From contig DBPQ01000081.1 in NCBI GenBank assembly GCA_002304945.1, positions 1,480 to 14,804 on the forward strand: 13,325 nucleotides of DNA, in the 5' to 3' direction. The notes beneath the pieces were generated by a model that made no database searches, was not told where the DNA came from, and saw nothing but the letters and a program-made list of their open reading frames with translations. This document shows, piece by piece, positions 8,191 to 13,325 of the stretch. Made by a program: the position numbers and the translations under genes. This DNA is from Actinomycetales bacterium UBA1416. Lineage in GTDB: Bacteria > Actinomycetota > Actinomycetes > Actinomycetales > Actinomycetaceae. How positions within the stretch are numbered: the stretch's first letter is position 1; every line of letters starts with the position of its first letter.

Positions 8191-9563
8191 GCCGCGCTTT
8201 CGTCCGTGGAGGCGGGGGTGGCGGCGCTGGGGGCGGAGGGAACGGCGGGCAGGGACCGCACCGCCTCGAAGCCCTTCTCCAGGTCGGCGACGATGTCCGC
8301 GACGTCCTCGATGCCCACCGAGAGCCGCACGAGGCCCGGGTTGACGCCGGTGCTCAGCTGCTCCGCCGCGGTGAGCTGGGAGTGCGTGGTGGAGGCGGGG
8401 TGGATGACGAGCGAGCGGACGTCCCCGATGTTGGCGACCAGCGAGTGCAGCTCGAGGGCGTCCACGAATGCCTTGCCGGCGCGCAGGCCCCCGGCGAGGG
8501 TGAAGGCGAGGACGCCGCCGGAGCCCTTCGGGGAGTACTTGCGTGCCCGGTCGTACCAGGGGGAGGACTCGAGTCCGGAGTAGGCCACGGCGGTCACGCC
8601 GTCCTGGGCCTCGAGCCAGCGGGCCACCGCCAGGGCGTTGTCGCTGTGGCGCTGGACGCGCAGCGAGAGGGTCTCGATGCCCTGGGCGAGGAGGAAGGCG
8701 TTGAACGGGGCGATCGCGGCGCCCAGGTCACGCAGGCCCTGCAACCGCGCCTTCAGGATGAAGGAGAGATTCACGCCGAACACCCCGTCGGCGCCGAGGT
8801 CCCGGGAGTACACGAGCCCGTGGTAGGACTCGTCGGGCTCGTTGAACTGCGGGAAGCGGTCCGGGTGCGCCCCGAAGTCGAAGCGACCGGCGTCGACGAT
8901 GGCGCCGCCGATGGCCGAGCCGTGCCCGCCGAGGAACTTGGTGGCCGAGTGGATCACGATGTCCGCACCCCACTCGAGCGGGCGGATCAGGTAGGGCGTG
9001 GCGATCGTGTTGTCGATGACGAGCGGCACACCCACCTCGTGGGCCACCGCGGCGATCGGCTCGATGTCCAGGACGTCCTGCTTGGGGTTGGAGATGGCCT
9101 CCCCGAAGAAGGCGATCGTGTTCGGCCGGGCCGCGGCGCGCCACTGCTCGGGGTCGTCCGGGTTCGCCACGAACGTGGTCTCGATGCCGAGCTTCGGAAG
9201 GGTGTGGTGGAACAGGTTGTAGGTGCCGCCGTAGAGCGACGGCGAGGCGACGATGTGGCTACCCGCCCCGCCGAGGGTGAGGATCGTGAGAGTCTCCGCC
9301 GCCTGCCCGGAGGCGACGAGCAGGGCGCCGATGCCACCCTCCAGGGCCGCGAGACGGTTCTCCACCACCTCGTTGGTCGGGTTGTTGAGCCGGGTGTAGA
9401 TGGGGCCGAGCTCGGTCAGGCCGAACCGCGCGGCCGCCTGATCGGTGTCGCGGAAGACGAACGACGTCGTCTGGTAGATGGGGAGGGCGCGGGCGCCCGT
9501 CTCGGCGTCCGGCGTCTGGCCGGCGTGGATCTGCAGCGTGTCGAAGGACCAGGTGGTGCTCAT
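8187..9563 (-). CDS. metY: O-acetylhomoserine sulfhydrylase MetY (PLP enzyme)
   Basis: 458 residues, a fold-type I PLP enzyme of the Cys/Met metabolism family. It condenses O-acetylhomoserine with sulfide (or a thiol) to give homocysteine. Signatures: FDTLQIHAGQ at the N-terminus, IYQTTSFVFRD (29-39), YTRLNNPT (56-63), SGQAAE (85-90), VIDNTIATPYL (182-192), and the PLP lysine Lys209 in SATKFLGGHG. The C-terminus has the usual GDVRSLVIHPASTTH and VRLSVGIED. It is the first gene of the operon, with a good AGGAG (9570-9574, complement) 6 nt before the ATG and a roughly 280-nt structured leader. The leader suggests control at the RNA level, although I recognise no known riboswitch class. MetX follows with a 4-nt overlap. 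Confidence 0.95.
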   Translation of the reverse strand: MSTTWSFDTLQIHAGQTPDAETGARALPIYQTTSFVFRDTDQAAARFGLTELGPIYTRLNNPTNEVVENRLAALEGGIGALLVASGQAAETLTILTLGGAGSHIVASPSLYGGTYNLFHHTLPKLGIETTFVANPDDPEQWRAAARPNTIAFFGEAISNPKQDVLDIEPIAAVAHEVGVPLVIDNTIATPYLIRPLEWGADIVIHSATKFLGGHGSAIGGAIVDAGRFDFGAHPDRFPQFNEPDESYHGLVYSRDLGADGVFGVNLSFILKARLQGLRDLGAAIAPFNAFLLAQGIETLSLRVQRHSDNALAVARWLEAQDGVTAVAYSGLESSPWYDRARKYSPKGSGGVLAFTLAGGLRAGKAFVDALELHSLVANIGDVRSLVIHPASTTHSQLTAAEQLSTGVNPGLVRLSVGIEDVADIVADLEKGFEAVRSLPAVPSAPSAATPASTDESAA

Positions 9564-9569
9564 GGGATG

Positions 9570-9574
9570 CTCCT
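9570..9574 (-). promoter_or_regulatory. Ribosome binding site of metY
   Basis: AGGAG on the minus strand, 6 nt upstream of the metY ATG. It is the clearest Shine-Dalgarno of the methionine operon and fixes the metY start. Confidence 0.85.
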
Positions 9575-9599
9575 GAAGGACTGGGGGGGGGAGGTGGGC

Positions 9600-9653
9600 T
9601 CACGGGTCTCCCGGTCCGCACTCGTGCTCCGGGAGGACGCGCACGCCGGTCAT
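9600..9653 (-). CDS. Possible upstream ORF in the metY leader (17 codons)
   Basis: On the minus strand an ATG at 9653 opens a 17-codon frame, MTGVRVLPEHECGPGDP, closed by TGA at 9602-9600, 36 nt before metY. It holds one Cys and no Met beyond the start, so it is not a classic amino-acid-rich attenuator peptide. Its second half sits inside the hairpin at 9606-9638, so ribosome passage would open that stem. Only a weak purine patch (GAG) lies upstream of the ATG. Coding status is unproven. Confidence 0.3.
   Translation of the reverse strand: MTGVRVLPEHECGPGDP
9606..9638 (-). promoter_or_regulatory. Hairpin in the metY leader overlapping the upstream ORF
   Basis: Arms CTCCCGG and CCGGGAG (9608-9614 and 9629-9635) are perfect 7-bp complements around a 14-nt loop, and GT/AC adds two pairs across a one-base bulge. 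The stem lies about 31 nt upstream of the metY Shine-Dalgarno. No U-tract follows in either direction, so a simple intrinsic terminator is unlikely. Confidence 0.5.
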
Positions 9654-9658
9654 CTCGA

Positions 9659-9700
9659 CGATCCGGGCACCGTTGCCGGCGGATCGCTGCCTCAGGGCAG
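9659..9700 (-). promoter_or_regulatory. Two tandem hairpins in the metY leader
   Basis: In minus-strand order, CTGCC-CTGA-GGCAG (9700-9687) is followed at once by a second stem with arms CGATCCG and CGGATCG (9686-9680 and 9665-9659). Inside the second stem GGCA/TGCC can pair around ACGG. The segment includes CCGGCAAC and GGTGCC, words that occur in SAM-I/SAM-IV riboswitch cores, but the P3 hairpin that should separate them is absent. I therefore call it a structured leader and not a SAM riboswitch. Confidence 0.5.
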
Positions 9701-9830
9701 GCCGAACGTACGCGTCAGCGGCGCATTCGACGGCGGAGGAACATGCGGGCAGCGTAGCGGCGTGACCGACTCCCGAACCACAGGCGTCCCGGATGGTGAG
9801 ACCGGGGGTTCCGCAGTGCGCCTCCGCGCC

Positions 9831-9856
9831 CTATTGATCATATAAATGTGAATAGT
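9831..9856. promoter_or_regulatory. AT-rich island in the metY / coiled-coil gene divergent region
   Basis: About 26 bp of strikingly AT-rich DNA (around TGATCATATAAATGTG) in an otherwise GC-rich stretch, bounded by CTATT and AATAG as short inverted arms. It lies between two divergent genes, so it is the likeliest site for their promoters or an operator. TATGAT on the minus strand (9842-9837) could be a -10 for metY, but I find no matching -35. Confidence 0.4.
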
Positions 9857-9927
9857 GAGGAAGGAGTTCACAACTGGGACGAACCAGAGTACGCTCGGAC
9901 GAGCTGCTCGATGGGGCACGTCAACCC

Positions 9928-9940
9928 GACACGCCGTGTC
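9928..9940 (+). promoter_or_regulatory. Small hairpin before the coiled-coil gene
   Basis: GACAC-GCC-GTGTC forms a 5-bp stem with a 3-nt loop about 12 nt before the GGAGG. It could influence initiation; no function is assigned. Confidence 0.3.
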
Positions 9941-9952
9941 CCATGACCATCC

Positions 9953-9957
9953 GGAGG
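9953..9957 (+). promoter_or_regulatory. Ribosome binding site of the coiled-coil protein gene
   Basis: GGAGG ends 4 nt before the ATG at 9962 and supports that start over the GTG at 9855, which opens a different frame. Confidence 0.75.
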
Positions 9958-9961
9958 AACA

Positions 9962-11116
9962 ATGTCCCGTGGCGTCCGCCTCATCGCGGTCCTCGCCGCG
10001 GCTCTCCTCGCAATTCCCGCCACCGCGCTCGCGGATCCGACCGACGAGATCGAGCAGTCCCGGGCGGCGGAGGCCACCACGGCCACCCGCATCGCGGAGC
10101 TCGAGCGGGAGCTCGCCCAGCTCACTGCCGCCCGCGAGGAGGCAGCCATCCGAGCCGGCCAGGCGAACGAGGCCTACCTGGAGGCCTCGGTGCACCTCGA
10201 GGAGGCTCGGATCGAGACCCGGGAGGCCCGGCGCGCGGCCCAGGCGGCGGCAGACGACGTCGAGGCGGCCCGCGAGTCACTCGGTGCGATCGCACAGCTC
10301 CTCTACCAGGGAGGCTCCGCCTCCCTCGCCACCCTGATGCCGTTCCTGACCACGGAGAACTTCGAGGTCGCGCTCGACTCCGCCATGTACATGGAGCAGC
10401 TCGCCACCCGGACCGAGGACGAGCTCCAACGCTTCGAGGCCCTCCAGACCGTCGCGGCCATCCTGATGGAGCGCGCCGAGCGGGCCGACGCAGCCGAACA
10501 GGCCGCGGTCGACGAGTTGGCCGTTGCCGCCGAGGTGGCCCAGCAGGAGGCCGAGGCCGCGGAGTTCCAGCTCGCCTACTCCGCCGAGCAACGCGATGCG
10601 CTCATCGCCAGCCTCGCCGAGCAGCGGGCCACGACCGTCGAGTTGGAGCGGGCCCGCCAGGACACCCTCGAGGCCGAGCGCATCGAGCGGGAGAACCTCG
10701 CCGCGATCCGCGAGGCCCAGACTGTGGCCGCCGTCGACTCCCTCGCCGCAGCCCCCGTGGCCGCCACCGAGCCGGTCCCGGTGGCAGCCGAACCGGTCGT
10801 GGAGCCCGAGCGGGACACCTCCGTCTCCCGCGACAACGAGCGGGAGGAAACGGTGCCGTCGCCGGCGCCGAGCCCGTCCCCGACGACGGCACGGCCCACC
10901 GTCTCGCCGACGCCGTCGCCGACGACGGCACGGCCCACGACGCCCGCACCCACGCCAGCGCCGAGCCCGTCCGCGACGACGGCACGGCCCACGCCGTCGC
11001 CGACGCCGAGCCCCACCACCACGACGCCCGCGCCGACGCCGACGCCGACGCCCACGCCCACCAGCGCCGCATCGCCGACGCCAGACACAGCCACCCCAAC
11101 GCCGGCCGCCAACTAA
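9962..11116 (+). CDS. Secreted coiled-coil protein like the N-terminus of NlpC/P60 hydrolases, with Pro/Thr/Ser-rich tail
   Basis: 384 residues. A Sec signal peptide covers residues 1-24 (positive MSRGVR, hydrophobic LIAVLAAALLAIPA, cleavage after ALA). Residues about 25-255 are Ala/Glu/Arg-rich with heptad-like coiled coils, broken near 105-125 by AQLLYQGGSASLATLMPFL. That signature resembles the coiled-coil module of PcsB/RipA-type peptidoglycan hydrolases and their regulators. Residues about 285-384 are a Pro/Thr/Ser/Ala-rich, disordered wall-spanning-type tail with TTARPT three times. In typical actinobacterial relatives such a linker leads to an NlpC/P60 domain with catalytic Cys-His; here a TAA stop ends the protein first. 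It could be a non-enzymatic hydrolase activator or a protein shortened at the composition junction that starts just downstream. Codon use matches the upstream genes (all four Tyr codons are TAC). Confidence 0.8.
   Translation: MSRGVRLIAVLAAALLAIPATALADPTDEIEQSRAAEATTATRIAELERELAQLTAAREEAAIRAGQANEAYLEASVHLEEARIETREARRAAQAAADDVEAARESLGAIAQLLYQGGSASLATLMPFLTTENFEVALDSAMYMEQLATRTEDELQRFEALQTVAAILMERAERADAAEQAAVDELAVAAEVAQQEAEAAEFQLAYSAEQRDALIASLAEQRATTVELERARQDTLEAERIERENLAAIREAQTVAAVDSLAAAPVAATEPVPVAAEPVVEPERDTSVSRDNEREETVPSPAPSPSPTTARPTVSPTPSPTTARPTTPAPTPAPSPSATTARPTPSPTPSPTTTTPAPTPTPTPTPTSAASPTPDTATPTPAAN
10881..10992 (+). repeat. Three exact 19-bp direct repeats within the Pro/Thr-rich tail
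   Basis: The 19-mer CGACGACGGCACGGCCCAC occurs at 10881-10899, 10920-10938 and 10974-10992 and encodes the TTARP(T) core of the tail. Spacing is 39 and 54 bp, multiples of three, so copy-number change would keep the frame. Such repeats are prone to recombination and to assembly collapse. Confidence 0.85.
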
Positions 11117-11147
11117 CGGCGCGCCTCTCACCCTCATCAGGCCGATC

Positions 11148-11153
11148 AGGAGG
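11148..11153 (+). promoter_or_regulatory. Ribosome binding site of the HyuA-type gene
   Basis: AGGAGG ends 4 nt before a TTG at 11158. This TTG places the conserved LGIDTGGTYTD motif at residues 5-15, where the family has it, so it decides the start in a frame that stays open far upstream. Confidence 0.65.
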
Positions 11154-11157
11154 TCCC

Positions 11158-13161
11158 TTGTCACTCGCTCTAGGCATTGATACCGGCGGCACCTATACCG
11201 ACGCCGTGGTCGTCGAATACGAAACCGGCCGCGTCATCGCCGCTGCCAAGGCGCTGACGACCAAACACGATCTGTCGCTGGGCATTGCCCACGCGATGGA
11301 TGCCGTCAGACTCGACCCCAACGAGATCGGGCTGGTTTCTCTATCCACCACGCTGGCCACCAACGCCCTGGTCGAAGGGCAGGGCGCGCCCGTAGGCGCC
11401 ATCCTCATCGGTTACGAGGGGCACACTGCCCCGCAGGCCAACCTGGCTGCCACCCTCAATACGCCCTATGTGGCCCTCATCGCTGGCGGCCACGACAGTA
11501 GCGGGCGCGAGCTGGCGCCGCTCGACCGCGCCGCCGCCGAACAGGCCATCTTGCAGCACAATCCGCAGGTGGCCGCCTTTGCCATTTCGGGCTATTTCGG
11601 CGCCCGCAACCCCGAACACGAGCTCGCCGTGCGCGACATCGTCCGCCGGTTGACCGACAAACCCGTCACCTGTGGGCACGAGCTGAGCACCCGGTTGGAT
11701 GCTATGCGGCGCGCGACGACGGTCGCGCTCAATGCCAGCCTCATCCCCCTCGTGTGCAACCTGCTCGACGCGATGGCCGCGGCGCTGGCGGTGCGCGGCA
11801 TCACCGCGCCGCTGATGGTCGTCAAGGGCGATGGCTCGCTGATCAGCGCCGACCTGGCCCGCGAGCGGCCGGTCGAGACGATCCTGTCGGGCCCGGCGGC
11901 CAGCGTCGTCGGCGCGATGGCCCTGGGCGGCCAGGACGATACCGTTGTGATTGATATGGGCGGCACGACCACCGATATCGCTGTCATCCGCGAGGGCCGC
12001 CCGGTGTTGAGCGCCGAAGGCGCGACGGTGGGGGGCTGGCGCACGATGGTTGAAGCCATCGAGGTCTATACCTGTGGGCTGGGCGGCGATAGCCAGGTGA
12101 CGCGCAACGAACAGGGCAGCTTGCAGATCGGCCCGACCCGCGCGGTGCCGCTCGCCATCCTCGCCCGCACCTATCCAGAGATCGGGGCAGAGCTGCACCG
12201 CCAGGCCCAGCGCGAGCGCCAGGCGGGCGATGGCGAGTTTCTGGTGTTGCAGCGCGGCCTGTGGCCCACAACGCCCCAATCGCCCCCGTTCGAGCGCGCC
12301 TTGCAGGCCGCCCTGCAACGCGGGCCGGTTTCTGCCGAACGCCTGCGCGAGATCGTCGTTCACCCGGGCCTGTACGACCGCTACCTGAACAGGCTGTTGC
12401 GCGAGGGATTGGTGGTGCGCGCCGGGCTCACCCCCACCGACTGCGCCCACGTGCTGGGTTGGTATACTGAGTGGGATGCCACTGCCGCGCGCCTGGGCGC
12501 CACGCTGCTGGCCCGGCGCCTGGGCCTGGAGCGCGAAGAGCTCTGTCGGCGCGTTCTGGCCAAGACGGTGCAGCTTGGCGCCTATCACGCCGTGCGCGCC
12601 ATCCTCGCGAGCGAAGGGTTGGCGCCCAACGGCCACGGCCTGGATGAGAGCCTGCTCGACCGCGCCCTGGGGGCGGCCAACGGCAGCCTGTTGCAGGTCG
12701 CCTTGCGCGTGGATCGCCCGCTCACTGCGATTGGCGCGCCTGCCCCCACCTATTGGCCGCGCGCCGCCGAGTTGCTCTCGGCGCCGCTGCTGGTGCCCGC
12801 ACATGCGCACGTCGCCAACGCCGTCGGGGCCGTGGCGGGCAGTGTGGTGGTGCGGCTCAAGGCGCAGATCACCCCCACCGAAGATAGCGCCGGTTATATC
12901 GCCTTTGTCCCCGGGCAGCGCCGCGAGTTTGCCACCGCCGATGAGGCCATCGGCTTTGCCACCGCCTATTGCGCCGAGCGCGCCTCGGCCTCGGCACTGG
13001 CCGCAGGCGCCGCCACTGTGCGGCTCAGCACGGCGCGCCATGACCACAGCGCGCCCGTCGGCCCCGGCGCCGAGGAGGAGAGTTATCTGTTCACCGACCT
13101 CACCGTGACGGCCGCCGGGCGGCCGGCCATCGCGCCGGTGCAGAGCACCCTGGGCTCATGA
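11158..13161 (+). CDS. Hydantoinase/oxoprolinase family protein (HyuA type)
   Basis: 667 residues with TTG start. An ASKHA-fold protein: phosphate-1 motif GIDTGGTYTD (6-15), LSTTLATNALVEG, SGPAAS (from 244), phosphate-2 motif DMGGTTTD (266-273), then HyuA-typical TPTDCAHVLG (425-434) and VANAVGAVAGSVVVRL near the C-terminus. HyuA-type proteins drive ATP-dependent opening of hydantoin, 5-oxoproline or related rings, or carboxylation, usually with a HyuB subunit. No HyuB gene is visible, though one could lie beyond the window. Residues about 378-424 form a helix-rich segment resembling a small winged helix, apparently a family insertion. Substrate is unknown. Codon use differs sharply from all upstream genes: 11 of 15 Tyr codons are TAT and most Phe codons are TTT, which suggests transfer or a chimeric contig. 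Confidence 0.88.
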   Translation: MSLALGIDTGGTYTDAVVVEYETGRVIAAAKALTTKHDLSLGIAHAMDAVRLDPNEIGLVSLSTTLATNALVEGQGAPVGAILIGYEGHTAPQANLAATLNTPYVALIAGGHDSSGRELAPLDRAAAEQAILQHNPQVAAFAISGYFGARNPEHELAVRDIVRRLTDKPVTCGHELSTRLDAMRRATTVALNASLIPLVCNLLDAMAAALAVRGITAPLMVVKGDGSLISADLARERPVETILSGPAASVVGAMALGGQDDTVVIDMGGTTTDIAVIREGRPVLSAEGATVGGWRTMVEAIEVYTCGLGGDSQVTRNEQGSLQIGPTRAVPLAILARTYPEIGAELHRQAQRERQAGDGEFLVLQRGLWPTTPQSPPFERALQAALQRGPVSAERLREIVVHPGLYDRYLNRLLREGLVVRAGLTPTDCAHVLGWYTEWDATAARLGATLLARRLGLEREELCRRVLAKTVQLGAYHAVRAILASEGLAPNGHGLDESLLDRALGAANGSLLQVALRVDRPLTAIGAPAPTYWPRAAELLSAPLLVPAHAHVANAVGAVAGSVVVRLKAQITPTEDSAGYIAFVPGQRREFATADEAIGFATAYCAERASASALAAGAATVRLSTARHDHSAPVGPGAEEESYLFTDLTVTAAGRPAIAPVQSTLGS

Positions 13162-13200
13162 CGGTTGAGGAATAAACCCGGCAGCGAACGTTGTGCGCCA

Positions 13201-13218
13201 AACGGCGGGGACGCCGTT
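13201..13218 (+). terminator. Hairpin downstream of the HyuA-type gene, possible terminator
   Basis: AACGGCG-GGGA-CGCCGTT is a perfect 7-bp stem with a 4-nt loop, 39 bp after the stop codon. No T-tract follows directly, so termination is possible but unproven. Confidence 0.4.
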
Positions 13219-13228
13219 GCCGTCGGTA

Positions 13229-13275
13229 TTGTAGCCCCGCGCGGAAAGAGGGCAGGGCAGGCCCTGCCCCTACAA
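13229..13275. repeat. Palindromic REP-like intergenic element
   Basis: Outer arms TTGTAG (13229-13234) and CTACAA (13270-13275) enclose a perfect 9-bp inverted repeat, GGGCAGGGC-AG-GCCCTGCCC (13250-13269). Dispersed palindromes with a CCCCTAC end and GGGCAGGG core are, as I recall, common in intergenic DNA of some Chloroflexota and cyanobacteria. Only one copy is present here, so repeat status in the source genome is an inference. Confidence 0.5.
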
Positions 13276-13325
13276 GATAAAACTCGTAAAAACCACAATA
13301 AACCAATAACAAAATGCCAAGATCG

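Noticed and set aside
9651..9710. SAM-I or SAM-IV riboswitch upstream of metY
   Set aside because: CCGGCAAC and GGTGCC occur, but directly joined without the P3 hairpin, and the expected 5' P1/P2 segments are not recognisable. It is kept only as a structured leader.
6035..9845. Long plus-strand open frames across the methionine operon
   Set aside because: They lie opposite metY, metX and the hydrolase, which have clear catalytic motifs; the plus-strand translations show none.
9855..9961. c-di-AMP (ydaO-type) riboswitch before the cell-wall gene
   Set aside because: Such riboswitches often precede actinobacterial wall hydrolases, but the region here is short and I cannot find the conserved core.
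9943..11157. Upstream extension of the HyuA frame, open from 9943
   Set aside because: This part is the out-of-frame shadow of the coiled-coil gene and reads as Arg/Gly/Asp/His repeats. A true fusion is not supported; AGGAGG and the TTG at 11158 give a family-typical N-terminus.
11341..13047. 568-codon minus-strand frame opposite the HyuA-type gene
   Set aside because: It is an antisense shadow with no recognisable domains; the plus strand has both ASKHA phosphate motifs.
13314..13325. ATG at 13314 as the start of a next gene
   Set aside because: Only four codons are visible, no Shine-Dalgarno precedes it, and the context is AT-rich intergenic DNA.
1..13325. CRISPR array, tRNA, rRNA, transposase or toxin-antitoxin pair
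   Set aside because: I looked on both strands and found no regularly spaced repeats, RNA genes, transposase motifs or small paired ORFs.

Overview
The window is a high-GC bacterial contig with two compositionally different parts. Positions 1 to about 11,116 look like one actinobacterial genome, probably of Micrococcales type (inference). Genes are tightly packed with 4-nt start/stop overlaps, third codon positions are almost all G or C, and every Tyr codon I read in the feoB, flavoprotein and coiled-coil genes is TAC. From about 11,117-11,157 to the end, codon usage changes: 11 of 15 Tyr codons in the last gene are TAT, and GAT, GAA, TTT and ATT become common. The 3' flank carries palindromic intergenic elements of a kind I associate with Chloroflexota or cyanobacteria. 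The junction is either a horizontal acquisition or, quite possibly, a chimeric assembly.

Layout. (1) 1-1958, plus strand: ferrous iron uptake. The C-terminal 579 residues of FeoB overlap a small Cys-rich FeoC-like protein by 4 nt. (2) 2006-4864, plus: a 952-aa FAD and Fe-S D-2-hydroxyacid dehydrogenase of the YdiJ type. (3) 4921-5949, plus: an uncharacterised protein with a C-terminal RAMA-like modified-DNA reader domain and a possible degenerate PD-(D/E)XK fold. (4) 9563-5951, minus: a probable methionine operon in the order metY, metX, alpha/beta hydrolase, ending 1 bp from the convergent RAMA-protein gene. (5) 9564-9961: a divergent intergenic region with an AT-rich island and a structured metY leader holding several hairpins and a 17-codon upstream ORF. 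(6) 9962-11116, plus: a secreted coiled-coil protein like the N-terminal half of NlpC/P60 peptidoglycan hydrolases, ending in a Pro/Thr/Ser-rich tail with no hydrolase domain. (7) 11158-13161, plus: a stand-alone HyuA-type hydantoinase/oxoprolinase, followed by 164 bp of noncoding DNA with two strong inverted repeats.

How the genes work together. MetX activates homoserine and MetY sulfhydrylates the product, so these two form a direct methionine pathway. FeoB and the FeoC-like protein form an iron uptake unit. The other genes have no evident shared pathway. I see no RNA genes, CRISPR array, IS element or complete new defence system. The best leads are the composition switch, the RAMA protein and the metY leader.
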